Both the position numbers and the translations under genes were made by a program. The notes below the pieces were generated by a model that saw nothing but the letters and a program-made list of their open reading frames with translations, was not told the DNA's origin and searched no databases. A DNA stretch of 64,000 bases from an uncultured Clostridium sp. (GTDB taxonomy: Bacteria > Bacillota > Clostridia > Lachnospirales > Lachnospiraceae). The stretch is from NCBI GenBank assembly GCA_937885015.1, contig CALAAS010000003.1:1-64000 (forward strand), in the 5' to 3' direction. How positions within the stretch are numbered: the stretch's first letter is position 1; each line of letters opens with the position of its first letter. This document shows positions 36,439 to 45,331 of the stretch, in pieces.

Positions 36439-37116
36439 ATGTTTCATGTTCTTGTGGTAGAGGATGATGCCAAGCTGCGCTCTCTCTTTTGCACCGTTCT
36501 GACCAACAGCGGCTATCTTGCGATTCCTGCAGGCAGCGGCGAACAGGCTCTCTCTCTTCTTGACTCGGAATACGTAGATCTGATTATTTCGGATATTATG
36601 ATGCCGGGAATGGACGGATATGCGCTGATCCGGCATCTGCGGAGCAGCGGCTATTCCATGCCCATTCTGATCATTACGGCAAAAGAACGGTTTGAAGATA
36701 AACAGAAAGGATTTCAGGCAGGCACCGATGATTACATGGTAAAACCCATTGATGTAAATGAAATGATCCTTCGGGTCGGCGCGCTTTTAAAGCGGGCCAG
36801 GATCGCCACCGAACGGCGCATCGTCTGCGGCTCTACCGTTCTGGATTACGATGCCCTGACAGCCTCCGTGAACGGACAGGAAACGCTGCTGCCCCAGAAG
36901 GAATTTTACCTTCTCTACAAGCTGCTTTCCTACCCCAATAAGATTTTCACGAGACAGCAGCTGATGGATGAGATCTGGGGCATTGATTCCACCACCGATG
37001 AGCGCACAGTGGATGTACATATCAACCGGCTTAGGGAACGGTTCCGGACCTGTGAGGATTTCCATATCCTGACCGTCCGCGGCCTGGGTTATAAAGCAGT
37101 GAGGACAGAGCCATGA
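36439..37116 (+). CDS. OmpR/PhoB-family response regulator
   Basis: 225 aa. Receiver domain with the acidic pocket VVEDD and phospho-acceptor D52 in IISDIMMPGMDG, T80, K102 in VKPI; C-terminal winged helix with TRQQLMDEIWG and RTVDVHINRLRERF. The 236-base gap to the divergent efflux operon holds A/T-rich sequence, presumably both promoters and the binding site. Its last codon overlaps the kinase start (ATGA). Likely controls the adjacent RND pump and itself. Confidence 0.95.
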   Translation: MFHVLVVEDDAKLRSLFCTVLTNSGYLAIPAGSGEQALSLLDSEYVDLIISDIMMPGMDGYALIRHLRSSGYSMPILIITAKERFEDKQKGFQAGTDDYMVKPIDVNEMILRVGALLKRARIATERRIVCGSTVLDYDALTASVNGQETLLPQKEFYLLYKLLSYPNKIFTRQQLMDEIWGIDSTTDERTVDVHINRLRERFRTCEDFHILTVRGLGYKAVRTEP

Positions 37117-38171
37117 GAAAAAAATTCTTTAAACTTCCTCTGTACTGGCTGTATTTTCTCGTTCTGATTTTTCTGACCCTGTCCATTATGCCTGTCATGG
37201 CCGGATATGTCGTCAGCCTGCTGGCCAACGGGAAATCGGGGCGGGAGGCAGCGCTTCGCTTTAACCCTCTTTTCCCCAGTATTGTTTTTCTCCTCAGCAG
37301 CTTTATTTTGAGCCTGTTTATCTCTCTGGCCCTCTGGTTCAAAATCCTGATCCCATTAAGCGCCATCCAGCAGGCTGCCCGGCAGGTTGCCGCCGGAGAT
37401 TTCTCTGTCTGCCTTTCCAAAACACCGGCGCTTCGGGAAATCCAGGAGCTGAACGATAACTTTAACCGCATGGTTCAGAAACTGAACAGCATTGAATCTC
37501 TGCGAAATGATTTCGTTACCACCATTTCCCACGAATTCAAAACGCCGCTGGCTGCCATCGAAGGGTATGCCACACTGCTGCAGGCGCCGGGACTTTCCGA
37601 GTCTGACCGAAAGGAATACGCCCGCATCATCATAGACAGCACCCGCCAGCTCACAACCATGGCAGGGAATATTCTTCCGCTTTCCCGGCTGGAACAGCAG
37701 GAAATCGTGACAAATCAATCTTCTTTTCGGTTGGATGAGCAGATCCGCCAGACCATTCTTCTTCTGGAACCTCTCTGGGAAAAGAAAGAGCTGGAACTGG
37801 ATATCGAACTGGAACCGGTACAATATTTCGGAAATGCAGAAATGATGTTTCAGGTCTGGACAAACCTGATCCAGAATGCCATCAAATTCACACCGGATCA
37901 GGGACTTTTGTCCATCGGCCTGCAAATTTCAGAAGCGGCTGTCACCGTTTATGTAAAAGACAGCGGCATCGGGATGAATGAAACCACCCGGAAACGAATT
38001 TTTGAAAAATTTTACAGCGGTTCCCAGGATCAGAACCAGAAAGGGAACGGCCTGGGACTCTCCATTGCCAAACGGATCGTGGATTTGAGCCGAGGCTCCA
38101 TCCAGGTGGAGAGCTTTCCGGGAAAGGGAAGCTGCTTTACGGTCACGCTTCCCAGGTCCAGTCCTTCGTAA
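37113..38171 (+). CDS. Membrane sensor histidine kinase
   Basis: 352 aa. Two membrane helices (about 11-36 and 55-80) with a very short outside loop of about 20 residues, a HAMP domain, the HisKA motif TTISHEFKTPLAAIEGY with H140, and HATPase boxes (NLIQNAIKF, DSGIGM, GNGLGLSIAKRIV). The tiny extracytoplasmic part suggests sensing within or at the membrane, as in BceS-like or other intramembrane-sensing kinases. The 3' end overlaps the convergent dihydrouridine synthase gene by 29 bases. Confidence 0.94.
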   Translation: MRKKFFKLPLYWLYFLVLIFLTLSIMPVMAGYVVSLLANGKSGREAALRFNPLFPSIVFLLSSFILSLFISLALWFKILIPLSAIQQAARQVAAGDFSVCLSKTPALREIQELNDNFNRMVQKLNSIESLRNDFVTTISHEFKTPLAAIEGYATLLQAPGLSESDRKEYARIIIDSTRQLTTMAGNILPLSRLEQQEIVTNQSSFRLDEQIRQTILLLEPLWEKKELELDIELEPVQYFGNAEMMFQVWTNLIQNAIKFTPDQGLLSIGLQISEAAVTVYVKDSGIGMNETTRKRIFEKFYSGSQDQNQKGNGLGLSIAKRIVDLSRGSIQVESFPGKGSCFTVTLPRSSPS

Positions 38172-39162
38172 AATGGCCGCTCTCCACAATGGCTTTCACG
38201 GCCTCCTGGTATTCCGAGATCCGCTGAGCTTTCTTCACTTTTTTCAGTTCCCGGTCACAACCGGGAAAATGACATCCAAAATAGTGCCAGAGTTCCTTCA
38301 TTTTAAACAGGACATTTTTATCGCCGGACATGATTTCCTCATATCCCTCCAGCAAAAGGCCATGAAATTCCATAAAACGCGAAAGCTCCGCATCGCCGCA
38401 GGCAGCGCCAAAGCCTGCGGCGGCCACATTGCCTGATTTCCTGTCTTCTTCTCCCTGCAGTTCTTCAAACATCCAGGGAGACGCCACCGCCCCGCGTCCG
38501 GCCATGATCGCCTTAACTCCGGTTTCCCGGCAGATCTCCCGAACTCTTTGGACTGAAAACAGATCGCCATTGTAGCAGACTGGCGCCCGGCTTTTTTCCA
38601 TCCCTAGGCGAAAGGACTCCATCCGCACCGGCCCCCGGTAATAGTCTTCCCGCACTCGTGGATGGATGGTCAGTTCTTTGATTGGATACTGGTTGAATAT
38701 ATGCAACAGCTCCGGAAATTCCTCTGGAGAAGAAAGTCCCACTCTTGTTTTCACAGAAATGCTCCCCCCACTCTGATCCGCCTGCATTCCCTCAAACACT
38801 TCTTCCAGAAAACGCCTGAGCTTTTCCCGATCTCCCAGAAAGCCAGCTCCTTTTCCCTTGGCCGTTACCGTTCCCGACGGACAACCCAGATTCAGATTGA
38901 TCTCCTCATACCCAAGACTCCAAAGCTCCTTGGCCGCCCAGAGAAAATCCTCTGACCGGCTAGTCAGCACCTGCGGCACAAAGGGAATTTTTCCATTGTG
39001 CGCCGGAAGGACATCCTGCTTCTCTCGGGGACTGAACACATGGCTGGCGCCCGGAGCCACAAATGGGCCAAAATACCGGTCCACTCCTCCATATACTGCA
39101 TGGTGGGCCCGCCGGAACACATACCCGGTAATCCCCTCCATGGGTGCAAAATATGCCTTCAT
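38143..39162 (-). CDS. tRNA-dihydrouridine synthase (Dus family)
   Basis: Flavoenzyme that reduces uridine to dihydrouridine in tRNA. 339 aa. TIM-barrel motifs: YFAPMEGITGYVFRRA at the start, EINLNLGCPSGTVTAKGKGA with the catalytic cysteine, SVKTRVGL, LTIHPRVREDYY, VCYNGDLFS and MAGRGAVASPWMFEEL. Which Dus subtype is unclear. Start overlaps the cbiT stop (ATGA), so it rides at the end of the early B12 operon though it has no role in that pathway. Confidence 0.93.
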   Translation of the reverse strand: MKAYFAPMEGITGYVFRRAHHAVYGGVDRYFGPFVAPGASHVFSPREKQDVLPAHNGKIPFVPQVLTSRSEDFLWAAKELWSLGYEEINLNLGCPSGTVTAKGKGAGFLGDREKLRRFLEEVFEGMQADQSGGSISVKTRVGLSSPEEFPELLHIFNQYPIKELTIHPRVREDYYRGPVRMESFRLGMEKSRAPVCYNGDLFSVQRVREICRETGVKAIMAGRGAVASPWMFEELQGEEDRKSGNVAAAGFGAACGDAELSRFMEFHGLLLEGYEEIMSGDKNVLFKMKELWHYFGCHFPGCDRELKKVKKAQRISEYQEAVKAIVESGHFTKDWTWEA

Positions 39163-39737
39163 TCTTCTCCTCCGAATGCGATAATATAAACGGGATTCTG
39201 GCCCTTCATCAAATGGCTGTTTCCTGCCTTTTCCGCCCGGGACACCTGCACAGAAACCACCTCTGCCTCCGTTTCTCTTTTCTTCAGGATCCGCAGAACC
39301 TCTGTCAGGGACTCCAGGGCAATCACATTGATTACCACCCGGATGGACGGGTTCCGAAGCCAGAGGCTTTCAAGAATCTCCTCCATTCTCCCGGAGGAAC
39401 CCCCGATAAAGGCGTGGGTCGGAACGGCATTTTTCTCATTCAGCTCCAAGGCCCTCTGAAAACTGCCCGGGGCCATCCCCTTCACCACCGAAATCCGACG
39501 GGTTCCGGCCTTTTTCCGATTTTCCTCAATCAGCCTGACCGCCTCCCCGCGATGTTCAAAGGCTACTACCTCAAGGCCTGAATAGAGAAGTGCTGCCTCC
39601 ACACTGACGGAACCCGTCCCGGCTCCCACATCCCAGAGCACTGCACTGTCGGAAAGCTCCAGCTTAGAAATGGACACCGCCCGCACCTCACTTTTCGTCA
39701 TGGGAACTGCCCCGCGAATAAACCATTCGTCCCTCAT
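39159..39737 (-). CDS. cbiT: Cobalt-precorrin-6B C15-methyltransferase (decarboxylating)
   Basis: 192 aa, the stand-alone CbiT form. Begins MRDEWFIRGAVPMTKSEVRA, as CbiT does, followed by the SAM motif LWDVGAGTGSVSVEAALL, VVAFEHRGEAVRLIEENR, GMAPGSFQ and AFIGGSSGRMEEIL. It methylates C15 and decarboxylates the ring C acetate. AAGGAGGACAGAGG precedes the ATG. CbiE, its usual partner, is fused to CbiJ two genes upstream. Confidence 0.95.
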   Translation of the reverse strand: MRDEWFIRGAVPMTKSEVRAVSISKLELSDSAVLWDVGAGTGSVSVEAALLYSGLEVVAFEHRGEAVRLIEENRKKAGTRRISVVKGMAPGSFQRALELNEKNAVPTHAFIGGSSGRMEEILESLWLRNPSIRVVINVIALESLTEVLRILKKRETEAEVVSVQVSRAEKAGNSHLMKGQNPVYIIAFGGEE

Positions 39738-39784
39738 CCTCTGTCCTCCTTACACGCCTTTCCTGTCATTCTCTGGATTCACTT

Positions 39785-41221
39785 TCATCCCTCTTTCCTC
39801 CCGCTCTGCCATTCCCGGCACCTGGAAAGCCACTCCATTATAAATTCCGGGCAGGATTCGTAATACAGATGCGGAAAACCGCCCAGCTGCCCCTCTGATG
39901 CGTGCATACAGGGCCAGGTCCGGTCTCCCGTCGGCTTTCTGGCCGTCCAGTTTTCCCCCGGATCCTGGCTTTCCCAGTAATGAAATTCATGTCCATGAAG
40001 CTCCATCCCATCCGGTGTCAGTAAACGCACATAACCAAATCGGCGCAGACGATCGGTTCGGAAAGCATCAAAGGGGTATACCCCCGCCATCGGATAAGAT
40101 TTTCCATCGTTTCCCTCCAGAAAGCGGTGCAGATACAGAAAACCGCCGCATTCTGCCAGGAATGGCATTCCCTGTCTGGCCGCAGACAGAACGCTTTCCC
40201 GCATGGTTTCATTGGCTGCCAGCTCCTCCCCAAAGTTCTCCGGATAGCCGCCTCCAAACAGCAGGCCAGAAATCCCCTCCGGCAGCCTCTGATCCCTCAG
40301 GGGACTGAAAAAGACCAGCCTGGCCCCCATCCGCTCCAGAAGCTCCAGATTTTCCTGATAATAAAAGCAAAAGGCCGTATCCCGGGCCACGCCGATGGAG
40401 ACTTCCTGTCCTGCCAGCTTCTTTTTTCCCTTTTTTTCTGTTTTCTCGATCTCAGGTTTCTGTCTCTCCGACTCCGGAAATTCTCCGGCACCGGATGCCA
40501 GAGTCAGAAGGCCAGAAAGATCCACCGTCTTTTCCAAAATATTTGCCAATCCTTCCACCTTACTGCGAAGGGACGCGATCTCCTCCGGCAATAAAAGTCC
40601 CAGATGGCGGCTTTCCAGATGGTATTCCTCCGACTCCGGCAGATATCCCAGCACCGGAAGGCCAGTGGCTTCGGTAACCGCCGCAGCCAGGCGCTCAAAA
40701 TACATGGGAGAAACCCGGTTTAAAAAGAGGCCGCCAATCCAGCTTTCTTTTTGAAAATGGAGAAATCCAGCCGCAGCCGCGGCCGCAGACAGAGACATTC
40801 CCTTACAGTCCAGCACCAGAAGCACCGGTGTCTTCGTAATAGATGCGATCTCCCAGCTGCTGGCCGAGAGGGAGGTTCCTCCCAGACCATCGTAATACCC
40901 CATAACACCTTCCAGCACCGCAATCTTTGCAGCTTCACAGGAAATGGCACGCAGAAGCATATCCCGCACCCCTACTGGCGATAGAAAAAAGGAGTCCAGA
41001 TTTCGCCCGGGCACTCCCTGCACATACCGGTGAAACATCGGGTCAATATAATCCGGGCCGCATTTACAGGCAACCGGCTTAAGACCCTTCCGCTTCAAAA
41101 GCTCCAGCAGGCCACATGTAATCAACGTTTTTCCGCTTCCGCTCCCTGGCGCTGCCACCATAAACCGGGGCACCGTTTCCGTCTCTCCCTGTCTTTTTTC
41201 TTCCTGCCACATCTTTCTCAT
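39785..41221 (-). CDS. cbiA: Cobyrinic acid a,c-diamide synthase
   Basis: Amidates the a and c side chains with glutamine and ATP. 478 aa. P-loop-type N-terminus FMVAAPGSGSGKTLITCGLL, CKCGPDYIDPMFH, EGVMGYYDGLGG, and a C-terminal class I glutaminase: LLFGGGYPENF, PFLAECGGFLYL (nucleophile Cys) and ELHGHEFHYWE with the catalytic histidine. A Lys/Glu-rich insertion (about 265-285) links the domains. GGGAGAAGGACGG precedes the ATG. Confidence 0.96.
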   Translation of the reverse strand: MRKMWQEEKRQGETETVPRFMVAAPGSGSGKTLITCGLLELLKRKGLKPVACKCGPDYIDPMFHRYVQGVPGRNLDSFFLSPVGVRDMLLRAISCEAAKIAVLEGVMGYYDGLGGTSLSASSWEIASITKTPVLLVLDCKGMSLSAAAAAAGFLHFQKESWIGGLFLNRVSPMYFERLAAAVTEATGLPVLGYLPESEEYHLESRHLGLLLPEEIASLRSKVEGLANILEKTVDLSGLLTLASGAGEFPESERQKPEIEKTEKKGKKKLAGQEVSIGVARDTAFCFYYQENLELLERMGARLVFFSPLRDQRLPEGISGLLFGGGYPENFGEELAANETMRESVLSAARQGMPFLAECGGFLYLHRFLEGNDGKSYPMAGVYPFDAFRTDRLRRFGYVRLLTPDGMELHGHEFHYWESQDPGENWTARKPTGDRTWPCMHASEGQLGGFPHLYYESCPEFIMEWLSRCREWQSGRKEG

Positions 41222-41243
41222 CCGTCCTTCTCCCTCATTCGCA

Positions 41244-42710
41244 CTATCCTTTTACAACCAGCAAAAGGCCAAGTTCCGCAAACGTCTCTCCTGCCAGCTC
41301 CTCTGCTGTTCCAGAAACAATCCTCTCATCCGGATAAGAAAGGCGTTCACCTACATGAATCTCTGTTTTTCCATAGCCTGCCTCGCAGAGGGCCCGGCAG
41401 AAATGCCCGGCCCCATTTTTTCCTCCTAAGAGAACAAATACCCTGGACTGCTCCGCCTCCATAACTGTCTTCACTTCCAGCGCTCTTCCATGGCAGGAAC
41501 AGAATCCCGCATCCCCCCAACTGACTCCCAGGCGCGATGCCAGGTAGCTGACACAGGATATGCCCGGAAACAGAGAAAACGCCATCCCGCGCTCCTTCAG
41601 AATCCGCGCTGCCTCGGACGCCCCGCTGAAAAATCCCGTATCGCCGGAAAATACCACCGAAATATGCTGCCATTCCGGATGCTGATTCACCTCATCCAGA
41701 ATTTCCCCGGTTCGGTACCGCTCTATCCAGACGGGAGATTTTCCCATTTCAAACAAAGGGCGGATCGCCTCCAGCATCCTGGGTGCGCCAAATACCACAT
41801 CGCTCTGCATTAAAGCTTTTTTTGCCTCGCAGGTCAGCTGATCCAGATTTCCCATCCCAATCCCGATCAGGAAAAACTGCTGTTCACAGCGTTCATAAAC
41901 TCTGTCCGGCACAACCGGGAATGCCTCCGGCCTCTGCTCCATAAACTCCTCCAGGATCCCGCAGATTTCCTGAAACGTCTTTCCGCTTTCCCTGGGACGT
42001 CTGATAACCAGGACCGGAACGCGGCAGGCCCTGGCTGCCTGTATTTTTTCAAAAAAGCCGCCGGCCCGCCCGGAATCTTTTGTGACCATCCACTGAATCC
42101 CCAGCTCCTCCAGCAAAAGCCGGTTCATGGCCTCCGTGCTGGGGCCCTGCATGGCAATCACATGACTTCCCCGCAGTCCCAATGCCTCACAGTCCGCCAG
42201 CGCCTTTGAAGACGGAAGAACCCGGACATAAACCCGCTCTGAAAAATTCTCTATCCTCTGAAATGCCCAAAGGCCATGACTTCCGGTGGTAATAAACACA
42301 CGGCCGCTGCGAAACTTAAGATAGGCAGCTGCCTCCTCCACCGAAGAAACTTCCACGATTCCTCCGGGATACAGATGCTCCAGATCCTCTTCCCCGCCTC
42401 CCTCTTCCCGAAGACACCGCTCCAGACGAATTCCTGTCGCCTCACATGCCCGGAAGATTTCCCCGGAAACCCTCCGGGCATGGGGATGAGTCGCGTCCAC
42501 GGCCAGGCCTATCCTGTGCTGGCGTATAAAGTCTGCCATTTCTGCTGCCGTCATAGTCCCCTGATGAACCCGAATCCAGGGACTTTCTGGCAAAAGCTCT
42601 TTCCCATAATCTGACGCCACGCTGACCCAGACAGGGTGGTTCTTCCTGGCACACCACTGAGCCAAAAGGCGTCCCTCTGTCGTTCCTCCAAAAATCAGAA
42701 TTCTACACAT
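41244..42710 (-). CDS. cbiJ-cbiE: CbiJ-CbiE fusion: precorrin-6A reductase and C5-methyltransferase
   Basis: 488 aa. The N-terminal half (about 1-260) is cobalt-precorrin-6A reductase: ILIFGGTTEGRLLAQWC, AVDATHPHARRVSGEI, ITTGSHGLWAF, VTKDSGRAGGFFEKI. The C-terminal half (about 275-488) is cobalt-precorrin-7 (C5)-methyltransferase: FLIGIGMGNLDQLTCEAKKA, DVVFGAPRMLE, VVFSGDTGFFSGASEAARIL, FPGISCVSYLASRLG. Two successive steps are thus joined. The start overlaps the cbiH stop by 8 bases. Confidence 0.93.
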   Translation of the reverse strand: MCRILIFGGTTEGRLLAQWCARKNHPVWVSVASDYGKELLPESPWIRVHQGTMTAAEMADFIRQHRIGLAVDATHPHARRVSGEIFRACEATGIRLERCLREEGGGEEDLEHLYPGGIVEVSSVEEAAAYLKFRSGRVFITTGSHGLWAFQRIENFSERVYVRVLPSSKALADCEALGLRGSHVIAMQGPSTEAMNRLLLEELGIQWMVTKDSGRAGGFFEKIQAARACRVPVLVIRRPRESGKTFQEICGILEEFMEQRPEAFPVVPDRVYERCEQQFFLIGIGMGNLDQLTCEAKKALMQSDVVFGAPRMLEAIRPLFEMGKSPVWIERYRTGEILDEVNQHPEWQHISVVFSGDTGFFSGASEAARILKERGMAFSLFPGISCVSYLASRLGVSWGDAGFCSCHGRALEVKTVMEAEQSRVFVLLGGKNGAGHFCRALCEAGYGKTEIHVGERLSYPDERIVSGTAEELAGETFAELGLLLVVKG

Positions 42711-43440
42711 TCTTATATCCTCTGGGTGTTACCATCCGCCCATTCAGGCAGACCGTCTGCCGGTTCCCGATAAATACCGTTGTAAACATATCCGCCTTTG
42801 CCGCCAGAAGCGTTTGAAGGGTCAGAACCTCCACGGACTCTCCCTCACGGCCGATCTGTCTTACCAACCCGCAGACTGTACTCCCTTCCCTGTATTCCAG
42901 AAGAATGCGGCAGGCCCGCTCCAAATAGTCACTCCGCTTTCTGCTGGCCGGATTATAAAGACAGATAATAAAATCCGCCTTTGCCGCCGCCCGGAGCCGC
43001 TCTTCAATCACATCCATCGGAGTCAGCAAATCACTCAGGCTGATCACAGCAAAATCATGGCCAAGAGGCGCTCCCAGAAGCGCTCCGCCTCCCAGGGCCG
43101 CCGTCACACCGGGAATGATTTCCACCCGAACCTGCGGATATTCCCTGGCCATCATCAGCACCAGACCAGCCATCCCATAAACGCCGCTGTCTCCACTGCA
43201 GATCATCGCCGTTTTCTTCCCGGAGGCCGCCGCGTCAAGGGCCATCTGGCACCGTTCCTTTTCCTGGCGCATCGGGGTCGTCAGAAATGATGCCTCTGGA
43301 TAATCCCGGCGAACCAAGTCTACATAGGCCGTATATCCCACAATGACCTGACAATTCTTAAGAACCCGATCCGCCTGGATCGTCATCTGTTCCCGGCCCC
43401 CCGGCCCGATTCCAATTACATACAGTATGTTTTCTTCCAT
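42703..43440 (-). CDS. cbiH: Cobalt-precorrin-3 C17-methyltransferase
   Basis: 245 aa, tetrapyrrole methylase fold. Motifs: LYVIGIGPGGREQMTIQADR, VIVGYTAYVDLVR, AMICSGDSGVYGMAGLVL, IIPGVTAALGGGALLGAPLG, IICLYNPASRKRSDYL and FIGNRQT. Performs C17 methylation with ring contraction. GGGAGGATTCG precedes the ATG, and it overlaps the end of cbiG by 25 bases. Confidence 0.95.
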   Translation of the reverse strand: MEENILYVIGIGPGGREQMTIQADRVLKNCQVIVGYTAYVDLVRRDYPEASFLTTPMRQEKERCQMALDAAASGKKTAMICSGDSGVYGMAGLVLMMAREYPQVRVEIIPGVTAALGGGALLGAPLGHDFAVISLSDLLTPMDVIEERLRAAAKADFIICLYNPASRKRSDYLERACRILLEYREGSTVCGLVRQIGREGESVEVLTLQTLLAAKADMFTTVFIGNRQTVCLNGRMVTPRGYKNV

Positions 43441-44561
43441 CGAATCCTCCCGATCTGTCTTAAATCCGGGACTGCCACTGCAGCAGTCGCCCCCTCATAA
43501 ACAGTTTTTCCCGTCAGTTGTATCACCGGATCTCCAAAACGCGCCGCCCCCAGAGCGGCAGCACGCTGGCAGACATTTCCAACCCCCAGTGTCCGGCGCA
43601 CGAAATCCGACTCTGAAAATTCTCCTTCTGCCTGTTCCAGCTCTCCGGGCGTATAGGCAAGAAATGTAAGATTCCACTCCCTGGCCAATGCACAAAGCGC
43701 CGGTTCATCTGCCTTTCGATCCACCGTAGCCAGTACCGTCAGGGAACGCCGGTCCATCCCAGCCTCTTCCAGAGCCAGCAGAGCTGCCTGGCGTACCGTC
43801 TCCAGAGAAGCGCCAAGGCGGCAGCCCATTCCCAGAGCTGCTCCGCCTGGAAAAAGACGCAGCACTGCCTTTTTCTCAGAAACACCTCCTCCTGGTGCTT
43901 TCTCCGAAATATCGGTACGTGATTCGTCCTCCGGCCAGCCTTCTTTTTTCCAGGTAATACAGATATTGTGACGCTGCCAGATTCCGGGCGTCAGTTCCTC
44001 CGGGGCCGGTCCATCCACCGGAATCTCACTGAAAAATCCTATTTTTTCTTTCCGGAGAACGGCTGCCGAAATGGATTTTGCTTCTCTCATATCCCCGATT
44101 ATCAACCCGTTTTCCGCTGCAAAAACGTCCACAGCAAACGCCCCATGTAAATCCGTTGCCGTAGTTATGACAGGAACGGCATTCAAAATCCCGGCCACGC
44201 ACAGAGCCAGCCGGTTGGCTCCTCCCAGATGACCGGACAAAACCGGAATTGCAAATCTTCCCAGCTCGTCCACGCACACCACCGCCGGATCGGAGGTCTT
44301 ATCTCGAATCCAAGGAGCAATCATCCGGACTGCAATTCCCACTGCCCCCACAAAAATCAGATTATTCCGGCGCTCAAATTGCTCCTTTACCAGAGTTCCA
44401 ACTGTCATCTGCGGCCTTTCTCTCTGAATCTCTTCTCCCTGCCTGTCCTGGGAGGCAAAATCAAAGCACGCCGCCTCTTCTCCCATTTTCCCCTCAAGGC
44501 CCCGGGCCAGCCTTTCCGCCGTCTCCCGCCCCTGGCCCGTAAAGCTAATCAGTACTGTCAT
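43416..44561 (-). CDS. cbiG: Cobalt-precorrin 5A hydrolase
   Basis: Opens the delta-lactone of cobalt-precorrin-5A, releasing acetaldehyde. About 381 aa. N-terminal domain with VGAVGIAVRMIAPWIRDKTS and VVCVDELGRFAIPVLSGHLG, then the C-terminal CbiG domain with GMGCRLGASLETVRQA and GVGNVCQRAAALGAARFGD. The start at 44561 follows GGAAGGGAAGAGCCC and gives the expected N-terminus; an upstream ATG at 44642 would add 27 odd residues overlapping cbiF. Confidence 0.94.
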   Translation of the reverse strand: MTVLISFTGQGRETAERLARGLEGKMGEEAACFDFASQDRQGEEIQRERPQMTVGTLVKEQFERRNNLIFVGAVGIAVRMIAPWIRDKTSDPAVVCVDELGRFAIPVLSGHLGGANRLALCVAGILNAVPVITTATDLHGAFAVDVFAAENGLIIGDMREAKSISAAVLRKEKIGFFSEIPVDGPAPEELTPGIWQRHNICITWKKEGWPEDESRTDISEKAPGGGVSEKKAVLRLFPGGAALGMGCRLGASLETVRQAALLALEEAGMDRRSLTVLATVDRKADEPALCALAREWNLTFLAYTPGELEQAEGEFSESDFVRRTLGVGNVCQRAAALGAARFGDPVIQLTGKTVYEGATAAVAVPDLRQIGRIRWKKTYCM

Positions 44562-45318
44562 GGGCTCTTCCCTTCCGGAACTCCGTCGTAAAATCCGGCG
44601 CATAGAGGCATGATCTGTCATAATGACTGGCCGCAACTGCATTTCCCACCAGAATCAGCGCTGTTTTCCGTATTTCCTCCCGACAGGCTGCCTCCCAAAG
44701 CGTCCCTACGGTGCAGAAAACCTGTTTTTCATCCGGCCAGGTAGCCTTATAGACAATGGCTGCCGGTGTGTCCGCCGAATATCCTCCTGCCATCAGCTCC
44801 CGGCTCAGCTCCTTTGTCATTCCAGCGCTCAGAAAAATGACCATCGTTGCCCCATGGGCGGCAAAGCTGGCAATCGACTCCCGTTCCGGCACCGACGTCC
44901 GGCCGGCCATCCGCGTGATAATCACGCTCTGGGATACGCCTGGAAGTGTATACTCCATTCCCAGGGAAGCCGCAGCCCCGCAAAAGGAGCTGACCCCCGG
45001 ACACACTTCATAGGAAATCCCCTCTTCTGTCAGAAGATCCATCTGCTCCCGGATTGCCCCATAGATACAGGGGTCTCCCGTGTGAAGGCGCACTGTCATC
45101 CTTCCCAGCTTCTCCGCCTCCCTGATCCGGTCCATGACCTCCTCCAGCGTCATACGGGCGCTGTCATAGACCAGGCACCCTTCCTTTCTGTACCGCAAAA
45201 GCTCCGGATTTACCAGGGACCCCGCATAAATAATCTGATCTGCCTTCTGTAACAATCCCGCTCCGCGCACGGTAATCAAATCCGGTGCTCCTGCTCCTGC
45301 TCCAACAAAATAAACCAT
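44545..45318 (-). CDS. cbiF: Cobalt-precorrin-4 C11-methyltransferase
   Basis: 257 aa, tetrapyrrole methylase fold. Motifs: VYFVGAGAGAPDLITVRGAG, IIYAGSLVNPELL, VRLHTGDPCIYGAIREQMDL, VCPGVSSFCGAAASLGMEYT, RTSVPERESIASFAAHGATM and VYKATWPDE. Lies between cbiD and cbiG with short spacing or overlap; AGAGGTACATAG precedes the ATG. Confidence 0.96.
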   Translation of the reverse strand: MVYFVGAGAGAPDLITVRGAGLLQKADQIIYAGSLVNPELLRYRKEGCLVYDSARMTLEEVMDRIREAEKLGRMTVRLHTGDPCIYGAIREQMDLLTEEGISYEVCPGVSSFCGAAASLGMEYTLPGVSQSVIITRMAGRTSVPERESIASFAAHGATMVIFLSAGMTKELSRELMAGGYSADTPAAIVYKATWPDEKQVFCTVGTLWEAACREEIRKTALILVGNAVAASHYDRSCLYAPDFTTEFRKGRAHDSTD

Positions 45319-45331
45319 CTATGTACCTCTT

